The notes under the pieces: model-generated | What the model was told of the DNA's origin: nothing | What the model saw: the letters and a program-made list of their open reading frames with translations, nothing else | The model's database searches: none | Shown here: positions 47,550 to 55,922 of the stretch, in pieces | Numbering within the stretch: the stretch's first letter is position 1 | Layout: each line of letters begins with the position of its first letter | Position numbers and translations under genes: made by a program | DNA from: Paenibacillus sediminis | Lineage (GTDB): Bacteria; Bacillota; Bacilli; Paenibacillales; Paenibacillaceae | Assembly: GCF_017873765.1 (NCBI RefSeq) | Contig: NZ_JAGGKP010000001.1 | Coordinates: forward strand, 372,001 to 436,000 | Length of the DNA stretch: 64,000 bases | Reading direction: 5' to 3'

Positions 47550-49967
47550 ATGATCGAAATTGTGAACAAGCAAATCCGAATCGACGGCAAACCGCAGCTT
47601 ATCATGTGCGGAGAAATTCATTATTTTCGGCTGCAGAGAGAGGAGTGGCAAGACCGGCTGGACAAATTGAAGGCAGCCGGCTGCAATGCGGTCGCTAGTT
47701 ATGTGCCTTGGCTGTGTCATGAACCAACCGAAGGTCATATCGACCTTGAGGGCCTGACAAGGCCAGAGCTTGATTTAGCGGGCTTTATCGATTTATGCCA
47801 TGAGAACGGACTCTATTTCTTTCTTCGTCCTGGCCCGTTTATAATGGCAGAAATGAAAAATGAAGGTTTGCCGTACTGGGTGTACGAGAAGCATCCAGAG
47901 ATCATCCCTACCGGATGGGATGGACGGCTCGCGACTACTCGGACGATTGACTACCTGGCGCCAGGCTTCCTTAAGGAAGCGCGGCGTTGGTATGAAGCAG
48001 TAATGGCTGTAGCCGTGCCGCGGCTGCAGCCGAATGGAGGCAACATCATTGCCATTCAACTGGACAATGAAATCGGAATGCTGTCATGGGTAAGTAATGG
48101 ACCTGATCTAACCGACTTCGTAGTAGAAGATTTTGCGGCTTGGCTTGGAAGAACGTACAGCTTAGAAGAACTTGCTAAGCGTTATCCGTTTGACCTGAAT
48201 GACGCAGAGGTACGCAAGGCAAATATTTGTTCACCTCGTGAGGATTATGCGCCTGCGCTTCATTTGGATCTTGGTCACTATATGCGGAATCGCTTTGCTC
48301 GCTATGTCGATGAACTTCGCGGATACGCAGAAGAGTTCGGTGTGAGGGACATTCCGTTTGTCATCAACATACATGGTACCGGGGGCGGTCGCGGTTTCAC
48401 ATTCCCAATCGGTATTAGCCAGCTTTACGAAACCTATGAAGGGAAGCCGGGATACATCTCCGGTTCCGACATTTATTTTGGCGATCTCGATATGAATACG
48501 TTTCAGGATTTGTACTTGATTAACGGATTTATGGACGCTGTGCACGACGAGCATCAACCGTTAACATCTGTTGAATTTAATTGCGGTGACGGCAATTTTG
48601 GCGAGACGTACGGCGCTCGTTACGACCCGTCTGCTGCGGATTTTAAAATGCGGATGTGCATTGCTCAGGGCAACCGTCTAATTAACTACTATTTGTTCGC
48701 AGGCGGCCGCAACTATGTACTGGATGAGAAGCCGGGTGACGGCAACGACCGGGTTGCTTTTACAGGAGAACGTCATGGCTTCGCAGCTCCTGTTAGCCCA
48801 GAAGGCGAGCTGAATTATACGTTCGATCGGATGGCACAAGGGATTCATGCGGTCATGGCTGTGGCCGATAAAGTGGCTGTCATGCAGGAAGAACGTGACG
48901 CTGTGTCCTTTGCCTTCATTCCCGATTATTACATGACGGAATACCGCTACCCAGGCAGCGATAAGATGAAGAAGATTTACGAGAACATCGAAGCGAACCG
49001 AGCTTATTGGAACTGGGAGACGATGGCCAGAGCGATGCTGCTCGCTGGTTACCGATTTGGAGCTGCCGACATTCAGAATAAGCCGCTTCGTCCAGATCAA
49101 GTGCCAGTGCTTGCGCTTTTGTCAGCTCGGTATATGGACGGCAGCTTACAGCACAAGCTAGCCGATTACCTAGAACAGGGCGGTAAGGTGTTCCTATATG
49201 GCGAAGTTCCGCTATATGACATGGAGGGTAAACCGTGCACTGTGTTGGCGGACGCTTTAAGTCTTCGTTACATTGAAGACTGCCGTGAAGCACCGAATTA
49301 TTATCCATCTGTACTGGCGGAAGGCTGGGCGGCACCGCGGCCGGAAGTACGGACTCATTTTGCGCAAACCTTCGAACATGGCGACCTGGCAGAGGCGATT
49401 TTACGTCTATACGGAACAGGACAGGCGTGCGGCTTCGATATTAAGGTCGGAAGAGGCAGAGCTATTGTTATAGCGGCCCGCTATAAATGCGATATCGATT
49501 TATATCGGACTGCGCTTGAACTTCTGGGTGCGAAGCCAGGTCTTACTCATGACAGCCCGTATCATGGGATATTCATGACCTCAACACGTAATGAAGAGGG
49601 AGAACGATTTATTCACGTATTGAACCTGGATGGTTTTGATAAGACGTTTCACATTTATGATGATGGCATGCCTTTGTTTGACGGCCGCAGTCTGACACTA
49701 GGGAGCAAAGAAGGTGTGATGCTGCCTGTAAATGTAACGATTCGTGATGTAACGATATTATCTTCTACAGCGGAAGTTGCGGGGAGCAGCGCGAATGAAA
49801 TTTCGTTTAGGTTGACTCAGGCACAGGATTGGGTGCTTCTGAGAACGAACCGGCCTATTTTGCCGAGCGACGATTACACTGTTGAGGAGCACGAAGGGGC
49901 ACTGCGTATCGTATCATTGCGTCATGCGAAGATCGACGATCGATTAACGATACGCTTCGGCGACTAG
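47550..49967 (+). CDS. Divergent GH35-like glycoside hydrolase B (cytoplasmic)
   Basis: 805 residues, 20 bases after its paralogue. The barrel motifs are MCGEIHYFRLQREEWQDRL, YVPWLCHEPTEGHIDL and FLRPGPFIMAEMKNEGLPYW. E174 in QLDNEIG is the probable acid/base and E342 in SVEFNCG the probable nucleophile. It shares the layout of enzyme A but is clearly diverged, so the two likely act on different linkages, chain ends or lengths. AAAGAAGGCG precedes the ATG. No export signal. Confidence 0.85.
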   Translation: MIEIVNKQIRIDGKPQLIMCGEIHYFRLQREEWQDRLDKLKAAGCNAVASYVPWLCHEPTEGHIDLEGLTRPELDLAGFIDLCHENGLYFFLRPGPFIMAEMKNEGLPYWVYEKHPEIIPTGWDGRLATTRTIDYLAPGFLKEARRWYEAVMAVAVPRLQPNGGNIIAIQLDNEIGMLSWVSNGPDLTDFVVEDFAAWLGRTYSLEELAKRYPFDLNDAEVRKANICSPREDYAPALHLDLGHYMRNRFARYVDELRGYAEEFGVRDIPFVINIHGTGGGRGFTFPIGISQLYETYEGKPGYISGSDIYFGDLDMNTFQDLYLINGFMDAVHDEHQPLTSVEFNCGDGNFGETYGARYDPSAADFKMRMCIAQGNRLINYYLFAGGRNYVLDEKPGDGNDRVAFTGERHGFAAPVSPEGELNYTFDRMAQGIHAVMAVADKVAVMQEERDAVSFAFIPDYYMTEYRYPGSDKMKKIYENIEANRAYWNWETMARAMLLAGYRFGAADIQNKPLRPDQVPVLALLSARYMDGSLQHKLADYLEQGGKVFLYGEVPLYDMEGKPCTVLADALSLRYIEDCREAPNYYPSVLAEGWAAPRPEVRTHFAQTFEHGDLAEAILRLYGTGQACGFDIKVGRGRAIVIAARYKCDIDLYRTALELLGAKPGLTHDSPYHGIFMTSTRNEEGERFIHVLNLDGFDKTFHIYDDGMPLFDGRSLTLGSKEGVMLPVNVTIRDVTILSSTAEVAGSSANEISFRLTQAQDWVLLRTNRPILPSDDYTVEEHEGALRIVSLRHAKIDDRLTIRFGD

Positions 49968-50005
49968 GAACCTGCGATTGACAACTCACTTGGGAGGAAT
50001 TTGAA

Positions 50006-51232
50006 ATGGAGAAATTGACTGACGAAGCGTTGTTAGATTTGGAAAGCAAACTGAGCTTTGAATTTTTCTGGAAGGAAGCAAATAGCGATCCAAACAGTCC
50101 TGGCTATGGACTGATTCGTGACCGTGCTCCAGGACTTCCTAATATGGCCAGCATTGCTTCTGTTGGCTACGGACTGACTGCACTTGCCATCGGTGCTGAG
50201 CGGGGCTGGGTTACGCGGCAAGAGGCGTATGACCGAGCGCTTGGAACGATGCATACGCTGCTTCATCATGCCGAGCAGCAGCACGGTTTCTTCTTTCATT
50301 TCCTTGATATGAATACGGCCAAACAATACGGGGGCTGCGAAGTTTCCGTCATCGATACGGCAATATGCATCTGCGGCGTTCTGATGGCTGGCGAATACTT
50401 CGGAGGCGAAGTTCGAACACAGGCGCAGGCTATTTATGAGAGAGTGGAGTGGGATTGGTACCGCAATCCAGAAACGAATCAGTTCTACATGGGCTATAAT
50501 GCGGAAAAAGGCGAGCATTTCGGCACATGGGACCACTATGCAGAGCAGTTCATGATGTATTTCCTTGGAGCAGCATCTAAGACCCATCCGGTACCAGCTG
50601 ACATGTTCGACGACTTTGTGCGGTACGTAGGCTATTACGGAGGACACGGTCCGATCATCCACAGTACGGGCGGAGCGTTGTTCGTTTATCAATTTTCTCA
50701 TGCTTGGTTCGATTTAAGAGGCAAGGTGGACAAATACGGTGTCGATTGGTTTGAAAATTCCGTACAGGCTTCCCTTGCGAATCGGCAGTTCTGTATTGAT
50801 CATGCAGACCGGTCGAAGACTTTCGGCCCTAACTCTTGGGGTCTTACAGCTTGCGATGGACCGCGCGGCTACCACGGCGGTTACGGAGCCGATCCGAATA
50901 CAACGAAGCGCGACTATGTTGATGGTACCATTCCACCTTGCGGAGCGGCCGGCTCGATCGTCTTTACGCCTAAGGAATCGATTGCCGCACTGCAGAACTA
51001 CTATACGAATTATCCGAAGCTTTGGGGCAAATATGGTTTCCAAGACGCATATAATCTTGATGAAACCCCTGAATGGTATGCGGAGGACGTAATCGGCATC
51101 GACAAAGGAATCACGCTGCTCATGATTGAGAACTATCGTACAGGCTTCGTATGGCGTCATTTCATGAATATTGAAGCAGTTCAGGAAGGCATGGCAAAAT
51201 GTATGGGCACTCAGCTGGTTAAACACGCCTGA
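50006..51232 (+). CDS. Cytoplasmic glycoamylase-family protein (PF10091, GH144-like)
   Basis: 408 residues, paralogue of the lipoprotein at 43792 but without a signal peptide. Shared motifs: FEFFWKEANSDPNSPGYGLI, ASVGYGLTALAIGAERGWVT, YQFSHAWFDLRG, EDVIGIDKGITLLMIENYR. TGGGAGGAA lies about ten bases before the ATG. Its presence inside the cell suggests it trims short products after import, with the lipoprotein copy doing the first cut outside. It is the last gene of the operon and a strong terminator follows. Confidence 0.83.
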   Translation: MEKLTDEALLDLESKLSFEFFWKEANSDPNSPGYGLIRDRAPGLPNMASIASVGYGLTALAIGAERGWVTRQEAYDRALGTMHTLLHHAEQQHGFFFHFLDMNTAKQYGGCEVSVIDTAICICGVLMAGEYFGGEVRTQAQAIYERVEWDWYRNPETNQFYMGYNAEKGEHFGTWDHYAEQFMMYFLGAASKTHPVPADMFDDFVRYVGYYGGHGPIIHSTGGALFVYQFSHAWFDLRGKVDKYGVDWFENSVQASLANRQFCIDHADRSKTFGPNSWGLTACDGPRGYHGGYGADPNTTKRDYVDGTIPPCGAAGSIVFTPKESIAALQNYYTNYPKLWGKYGFQDAYNLDETPEWYAEDVIGIDKGITLLMIENYRTGFVWRHFMNIEAVQEGMAKCMGTQLVKHA

Positions 51233-51248
51233 GATGTTCATCATCATA

Positions 51249-51283
51249 AGCCCACTCCCCAATTCGCGGGGAGTGGGCTTTTT
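51249..51283 (+). terminator. Terminator of the glycan-utilisation operon
   Basis: A perfect 12-pair stem AGCCCACTCCCC / GGGGAGTGGGCT around a seven-base loop is followed by Ts. It is the first strong terminator after 29575. Confidence 0.94.
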
Positions 51284-51414
51284 AACGTTCGCCAGTAAAC
51301 TTTATTTTGAAATAGAGTATAAAATTACATAAAACGACAAAACAAATCCTATTCTTCATATATAATAAATTTTAATAGAACAATTTCTATAAATACTAGG
51401 GAGCGTGTCTCAGT

Positions 51415-52977
51415 TTGTCGATCCATTTCTTGAAGATCTTTTTTATACCGCCTATTTGTGCCTTGATTGTTATTTCTTCTTTGCTGCTCGGTAGAGAACC
51501 GAATCTAGTTCTGCTTATATTATTTGGTTGTCTCTTTATTTGCAGTGTTATTTTGGATCAAAAATGCCCTAGACTTAAAGCTATTCAATTTATTTTTTTA
51601 GGATTGTTTCATTATATTAGCCAATTAAATTGGTGCGTCATATTGTATTATATTTTGGCAATCAACTTGGTTGACAAGAAGCAGAAATATAGAGAAACGA
51701 TACCGATTGCAGTTCTTTTGCTCGTGCAGTATACGGCAATACGTCTTACATATGTTCCCTTAACCTGTTATAACGCGCTGGTGTCTGTATTCGACATCAT
51801 TACTTCGTTTGTTGTTATTCTGCTCTTTCACACGATGATCAATATTGAAGCAGAGAAGAAGCGATTGAGTGAAAAGAATGATTATCTGATCTCACATGAT
51901 CCATTAACGGGTCTGCTGAATTACGATGGGTATATGAAAAAGCTCCAGATGATGCTCGATCAAAAAATAGATTTCGTTCTTATTTTGCTCGATATCCAAA
52001 ACTTCAAATCTCTCGATCGTCAAAATTTTGGAAGCGGTAACGAAACGTTGATCAATATTGCTCATGAGCTAAAAAAACTTTTTCCGAAAGCTTACGGAAT
52101 TTCAAGATATGCCGGCGACCGCTTTGCACTTATGCTCCCTCCTGATATAGAACATGAGATTGATGATTTATTCGATTTGGATGTCTTAGGATTTGAAGTC
52201 ACTTACAGCACGACACGTTTCCCGCAGGAGGCTGAGGTGATTCAAGAACTGATCTCCATCGCTGAAGATAAAATATTTCAAAAACGGCGGCAATTATGGC
52301 AAAAGCGTCAGGATGATATGCTGCGTTATGAAAAAATGAACGTAGTCGGAGAATTAGCAGCTGGAATGGCTCATGAAATAAGAAATCCTTTAACGACGAT
52401 CAAAGGGTTTGTTCAACTGTCTAAGAAGGAAGCGTACAATATCGAGCCTTGGTATGAAGTCATCATGAGCGAAATTACAAGGGTGACAGAATTGACAGCG
52501 GAATTTCTGCAGTTCTCGAAACCTCATGCCAGCAATATGAGAGTAGGATCACTGGCTAAATGTATCGAGAGAGTGATATCGCTCACTGAATCAGAAGCCT
52601 CTTCAAGAGGACACAAACTAACACTAGACATCGAGCGCGATTCCGTCATCTATATGGATCGTGACAAAATCGTACAAGTGCTGATCAATCTAATACGGAA
52701 TGCCTTCGAGGCAATGGAGACTCCGGGCAATGTTCACGTCCGTGTCGGTCAGGAAGAAAATATGGCAGTCATCAAAATCATCGATACAGGTAGAGGCATA
52801 CCAAGCAGCGCGATATCTAGAATATTCAATCCATTCTTTACGACCAAAGATGAAGGAACAGGTCTTGGATTATCATTATGTCAAAAAATAGTTCAGGACC
52901 ACTGCGGAACTATATCGGTGAATAGTAAGGTTGGATATGGTTCGACTTTTGTTGTTAGGTTGCCGGGGATGGGGTGA
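51415..52977 (+). CDS. Membrane sensor histidine kinase with degenerate GGDEF domain
   Basis: 520 residues from a TTG start; AGGGAG lies about ten bases upstream. About six N-terminal membrane helices (1-150) are followed by a GGDEF-like domain (165-290) in which the active motif is AGDRF near residues 233-237, so it should not make c-di-GMP. The kinase core has H320 in GMAHEIRNPLTTIKGF, the N box NLIRNAFEAM, the DTGRGIP and GTGLGLSLC boxes. The layout resembles orphan sporulation kinases of bacilli (KinB type). No response regulator is adjacent; Spo0F is the likely partner (inference). Confidence 0.85.
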   Translation: MSIHFLKIFFIPPICALIVISSLLLGREPNLVLLILFGCLFICSVILDQKCPRLKAIQFIFLGLFHYISQLNWCVILYYILAINLVDKKQKYRETIPIAVLLLVQYTAIRLTYVPLTCYNALVSVFDIITSFVVILLFHTMINIEAEKKRLSEKNDYLISHDPLTGLLNYDGYMKKLQMMLDQKIDFVLILLDIQNFKSLDRQNFGSGNETLINIAHELKKLFPKAYGISRYAGDRFALMLPPDIEHEIDDLFDLDVLGFEVTYSTTRFPQEAEVIQELISIAEDKIFQKRRQLWQKRQDDMLRYEKMNVVGELAAGMAHEIRNPLTTIKGFVQLSKKEAYNIEPWYEVIMSEITRVTELTAEFLQFSKPHASNMRVGSLAKCIERVISLTESEASSRGHKLTLDIERDSVIYMDRDKIVQVLINLIRNAFEAMETPGNVHVRVGQEENMAVIKIIDTGRGIPSSAISRIFNPFFTTKDEGTGLGLSLCQKIVQDHCGTISVNSKVGYGSTFVVRLPGMG

Positions 52978-53168
52978 GTACTGTTTACATAAGGAAGATT
53001 GGCACTGAATTAGGCGTCATTATTCCTAGTAATATTGTTGATGAGAAAAAAATAAAGTTAGGAGATTGGTACGGTATCAACTTGCAAGAGGATGGAAGTA
53101 TAGTTTTGAGTCCAATTGAGGACGTATCTATCTCTAATGTGCGGCAGTGTGACCAAAACGCGACTTAA
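52974..53168 (+). CDS. AbrB/MazE-type DNA-binding protein coupled to the kinase
   Basis: 64 residues with a swapped-hairpin AbrB-like domain: VYIRKIGTELGVIIPSNIV then KLGDWYGINLQEDGSIVLSPIED. GTG 52974 overlaps the kinase stop by four bases, so it is translationally coupled to it. No MazF-like toxin follows. It could be an orphan antitoxin-like regulator or a transition-state regulator in the kinase circuit. Confidence 0.75.
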   Translation: MSTVYIRKIGTELGVIIPSNIVDEKKIKLGDWYGINLQEDGSIVLSPIEDVSISNVRQCDQNAT

Positions 53169-53218
53169 ATAGAAGATTTAGGGACTATTTTGATATGGTT
53201 AGAGTTATAATAACATGC

Positions 53219-53250
53219 AACCCCCCCCTTGCTACGCAAAGGGGGGGGTT
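53219..53250 (-). terminator. C8/G8 hairpin downstream of tRNA-Val
   Basis: A-A plus eight Cs, TTGC, TAC, GCAA-A, eight Gs and T-T form a very stable hairpin just past the 3' end of the minus-strand tRNA-Val. No U-run follows, so its role as terminator is likely but not standard. Confidence 0.6.
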
Positions 53251-53255
53251 CTTAA

Positions 53256-53328
53256 TGATCTGTAGTGGGCTCGAACCACTGACCCCCACCCTGTCAAGAT
53301 GGTGCTCTCCCAGCTGAGCTAACAGATC
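53256..53328 (-). tRNA. tRNA-Val (GAC)
   Basis: Minus-strand cloverleaf with acceptor GATCTGT / ACAGATC, D-arm GCTCAGCTGGGAGAGC, anticodon stem CCATC / GGTGG with loop TTGACAG (anticodon GAC) and T-arm GTTCGAGC. CCA is not encoded. It lies alone. Flanking 53169-53480 otherwise holds only the hairpin and leader of the next gene. Confidence 0.93.
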
Positions 53329-53480
53329 AAAGTATATGTTGTTCTTGGATAATTCATAGTTTAGCAAGTTCAGATTATGCTGTCAAATCCTTTATTTTGT
53401 GTAAGTTAGGTTTAAAAAAGCATGCCGCTGCTTACAATGGAAGTATAGACCACTTTACGTCAGAAGGAGTGGATAACGGT

Positions 53481-53672
53481 ATGCGCAGGTGGGTAGCTGT
53501 ATGCTGCCTCGTCATGGTTGTGGTGACGATGGTGGGCTGCGGTGTTAAGAAGAGCGAGAGAACAATCAAGATACAGATGATCCATTCTTCTTCGAATCCG
53601 GTTCTGAAGGATGTGTATTCCAAATCGGTTCAAGATGATGTGTATTCTAGGTACGAAATTATATCAAGGTAA
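53481..53672 (+). CDS. Small lipoprotein of unknown function
   Basis: 63 residues. AAGGAG ends 11 bases before ATG 53481; the frame is open to 53397 without a good start. A basic N-terminus and hydrophobic core lead to the lipobox TMVGC, leaving a mature part of about 42 residues (GVKKSERTIKIQ ... YEIISR). No family was recognised. Confidence 0.65.
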   Translation: MRRWVAVCCLVMVVVTMVGCGVKKSERTIKIQMIHSSSNPVLKDVYSKSVQDDVYSRYEIISR

Positions 53673-53679
53673 TCAAAGG

Positions 53680-53707
53680 ACAAGCCGCTGATCATTCAGT
53701 GGCTTGT
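53680..53707. terminator. Convergent terminator-like hairpin
   Basis: ACAAGCCGCTG pairs with CAGTGGCTTGT (one wobble) around a six-base loop between two converging small genes. The T-rich tail is weak. Confidence 0.65.
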
Positions 53708-53708
53708 A

Positions 53709-53846
53709 TTATTGTTGATCCCATTTCTTAGAGTAGGCCTTCTTCGTCACATAAAATGTTCCGCCGATAATAATGATTGCAATAATAATGGAAAAAATAA
53801 TGGTCATCGTTAGCGCCATAATGTCGTTTATTTCCTTTCCAAACAT
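53709..53846 (-). CDS. Small single-pass membrane protein (45 residues)
   Basis: Minus-strand ATG at 53844-53846, TAA at 53709-53711. MFGKEINDIMALTM leads into a helix of about 20 Ile/Phe-rich residues, then GGTFYVTKKAYSKKWDQQ. This charge pattern suggests the C-terminus is cytoplasmic. A GAGAGAG ribosome-like site lies upstream. It converges on the lipoprotein gene. The family is unknown to me. Confidence 0.6.
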   Translation of the reverse strand: MFGKEINDIMALTMTIIFSIIIAIIIIGGTFYVTKKAYSKKWDQQ

Positions 53847-53940
53847 TGTGTCTCTCTCAACTATACAGTAAAATATTGTTCTTGTATAACCATTGAAATT
53901 AATATTGATGAAACTAATAACTTAATTGGAGAGGGATGAG

Positions 53941-54387
53941 ATGATGGCAGCTGAAATTATACATGTACGTACCGAAGAGCAGCTACAAGAGTGCCTGAAA
54001 ATCCGTAAGGAAGTATTCGTGGAAGAACAGAACGTTCCGCTTGATCTAGAGATTGATGCATTTGATACACTCAGCTCGGATGCAAATCACATTCTTATTC
54101 AAGATGACGGTCAATATGTTGCGACGGGAAGACTGATTTATTATAAAGAAGGCACGGCGAAAATGCAGCGCATTGCTGTCCGTAAGGAGTATCGCTCCAA
54201 AGGTTTAGGGCGTGTGCTTCTTGTGGCGCTCGAGGAACTTGCTCGTGAATTAGGGCTCCGGTATTCCATCTTGGATGCACAAGTTCAAGCTGAACCATTC
54301 TACAGCAAGCTCGGCTATGAGGTCATCTCGAAAGAACCGTTTTACGATGCAGGTATTCTGCATGTAAGAATGCAGAAGACGCTATAA
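53941..54387 (+). CDS. GNAT family N-acetyltransferase
   Basis: 148 residues. The acetyl-CoA-binding motif A reads RIAVRKEYRSKGLGRVLL near residue 85, and AEPFYSKLGYEV is the conserved C-terminal block. The N-terminal CLKIRKEVFVEEQNVPLDLEID resembles the ElaA/YjcF-type subgroup. GGAGAGGG ends five bases before ATG 53941; ATG 53944 is also possible, and the frame is open to 53926. The acceptor substrate is unknown. A 92-base gap separates it from the DUF3892 gene. Confidence 0.87.
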   Translation: MMAAEIIHVRTEEQLQECLKIRKEVFVEEQNVPLDLEIDAFDTLSSDANHILIQDDGQYVATGRLIYYKEGTAKMQRIAVRKEYRSKGLGRVLLVALEELARELGLRYSILDAQVQAEPFYSKLGYEVISKEPFYDAGILHVRMQKTL

Positions 54388-54479
54388 TCCTGTGAACTGC
54401 CTGAATAAGCACATATATTTTCGGCCAGAAGGGTATTCTAAGTCTCTAGTAACAACCATAGATTAGGAGGATGCTCAAT

Positions 54480-54716
54480 ATGGCGACAACTCGTGAACAA
54501 TTTATTGCTGTTCAGAAAAATGGCGACGGTGACTTAACCGCCTTTCAGACTTCGACAGGACGTGTTCTGAATTACGAACAAGCTCTTCAAGAGGTTCAAG
54601 CTGGTGCAATCGCCGGCGCGAACGTCTTTAAAGGCAGAGATGGAGAGCTCTACATTCGCGGCGATGCTGATGGAGATCCGACGAACAACTTAGATGGGCT
54701 TCCGATTTTTGAGTGA
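54480..54716 (+). CDS. DUF3892 family small protein
   Basis: 78 residues (FIAVQKNGDGDLTAFQTSTG ... GDADGDPTNNLDGLPIFE). The family is common in Firmicutes and has no known function. AGGAGG ends nine bases before ATG 54480; the ATG at 54471 is directly on the ribosome site and is rejected. Strongly acidic C-terminus. Confidence 0.8.
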   Translation: MATTREQFIAVQKNGDGDLTAFQTSTGRVLNYEQALQEVQAGAIAGANVFKGRDGELYIRGDADGDPTNNLDGLPIFE

Positions 54717-54733
54717 ACATATAATTGACTTAC

Positions 54734-54770
54734 AAGCCTTCGACAATGTCGGAGGCTTTGTTCATTTTAC
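54734..54770 (+). terminator. Terminator after DUF3892
   Basis: AAGCCTTCGAC pairs with GTCGGAGGCTT (one wobble) around AAT, followed by a T-rich tract. Confidence 0.82.
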
Positions 54771-54872
54771 ATGAAAATAAAATGATTGAAGCAGAAGCGA
54801 TCGTGGTCCCGAAGAAGCATTCATTTCATATCATAAAGTAATTCAAAATGGATGAAATGAGGGCATGTTGTT

Positions 54873-55073
54873 ATGGTTAAAGGAAAAGGTAAGAAAGCAA
54901 AAAAATCTACAGGAAACGATGGCCTGCGCACATACATGAGGCTAGTGACATCTGAGACATGTGAAGTATGTCCTACACCATGCACGCGGGGACTTCTATA
55001 TGCTGAGAATATGAGGCAGCCGGGAGCTGTTGGCAATGGAGTTCCATGTATTCTAACCAAATATAGAGCGTAA
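54873..55073 (+). CDS. Small cysteine-cluster protein (66 residues)
   Basis: A lysine-rich start (VKGKGKKAKKS) is followed by SETCEVCPTPCTRGLLY and a fourth cysteine in GNGVPCILTKYR. The CxxCxxxC plus C pattern suggests zinc or iron-sulfur binding. The ribosome site is weak (TGAGGG about 12 bases before the ATG). A longer open frame on the other strand is a shadow. No named family; similar small proteins occur in bacilli as far as I recall. Confidence 0.6.
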   Translation: MVKGKGKKAKKSTGNDGLRTYMRLVTSETCEVCPTPCTRGLLYAENMRQPGAVGNGVPCILTKYRA

Positions 55074-55079
55074 AAAAAC

Positions 55080-55140
55080 GGCCTGAGGGCTGCTGTATGA
55101 CATACGATCTGTGAGGCGTATGGTCCTTCAGGTCTATATT
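55080..55140 (+). terminator. Terminator-like hairpin after the cysteine-cluster protein
   Basis: GGCCTGAGGG pairs imperfectly with TCCTTCAGGT, with an inner CATACG / CGTATG pair, followed by a T-rich stretch. Confidence 0.6.
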
Positions 55141-55264
55141 TCTTCATACTGTTAAAAGGTTAAGAAATTTTAACCATTTATACACCCCTGTGCACCGCAA
55201 CTTGAACAACGGATTGTCGTATAAACTTACAGCTGTGGGACCAAAGTAGGGGGGGATAACAAGA

Positions 55265-55819
55265 ATGAGTTTTAAAAAAATACTCGCCTGTGTAGTTGTT
55301 TTTTCACTGATGGGCGGTTCACTTCTATTCGCGGATTCAGTGACCGAGAAAATAAAATTTATGATTAATGGAAGACCAGTAGCTGATGGCGGGTATATCA
55401 TTAATGGCAAGACTTACGTACCGGCAAGGCTAGCTAATGGTATAGTCAGTTTTAACAATCGAACGAAGAACGTTAATCTGATTAAGCCTAATGCACATAT
55501 TACACTTTTCAAAGGAAATACGGTATTTGGCAATGTGAATGTTGGCAAGCTGAAATTTAACATCCTTGTACAAGTTGATAGTCTATCGACAAACATCAAT
55601 GCTATAAAAGTGACCATTACGGATCCTAAGGGACATGTTAAAGACATTCAATATCAAGGCATGGGTAGCAACCGCAGCGACAATTTTTGGTTCCGTACAT
55701 ACGACTTTACATACCATTTTAAAACGGCTGGAAAATACAGAGTAGGCTTTTATATGAAACAGTCCCGAAACAGCAAATATGCTCTCATCTCTGAAAAAGT
55801 AATTACAGCTATTAAATGA
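55265..55819 (+). CDS. Exported protein with copper-amine-oxidase-N-like segment
   Basis: 184 residues with a signal peptide (KKILACVVVFSLMGGSLLFAD). After cleavage, KFMINGRPVADGGYIINGKTYVPARL resembles a short copper amine oxidase N-terminal domain, a cell-envelope module abundant in Paenibacillus. The C-terminal half looks like a beta sandwich (AIKVTITDPKGHVKDIQYQG). GGGGGG lies about eight bases before the ATG. Function unknown; wall attachment or stress sensing is possible. Confidence 0.75.
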   Translation: MSFKKILACVVVFSLMGGSLLFADSVTEKIKFMINGRPVADGGYIINGKTYVPARLANGIVSFNNRTKNVNLIKPNAHITLFKGNTVFGNVNVGKLKFNILVQVDSLSTNINAIKVTITDPKGHVKDIQYQGMGSNRSDNFWFRTYDFTYHFKTAGKYRVGFYMKQSRNSKYALISEKVITAIK

Positions 55820-55922
55820 TTCTTAAAAAATGTTCATTCTTACTCTCTTTAAATTGACCGCTATGGGCGAAAATGATACGATACGAGAGTATGAAAATTT
55901 TAACCCGAAACGAGGTATAATG

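Noticed and set aside
50033..50701. 222-codon minus-strand frame
   Set aside because: Shadow of the cytoplasmic glycoamylase gene; no start signal and no recognisable domain.
54821..55147. 108-codon minus-strand frame
   Set aside because: Lies opposite the cysteine-cluster gene and its hairpin; it has no ribosome site and no family resemblance.
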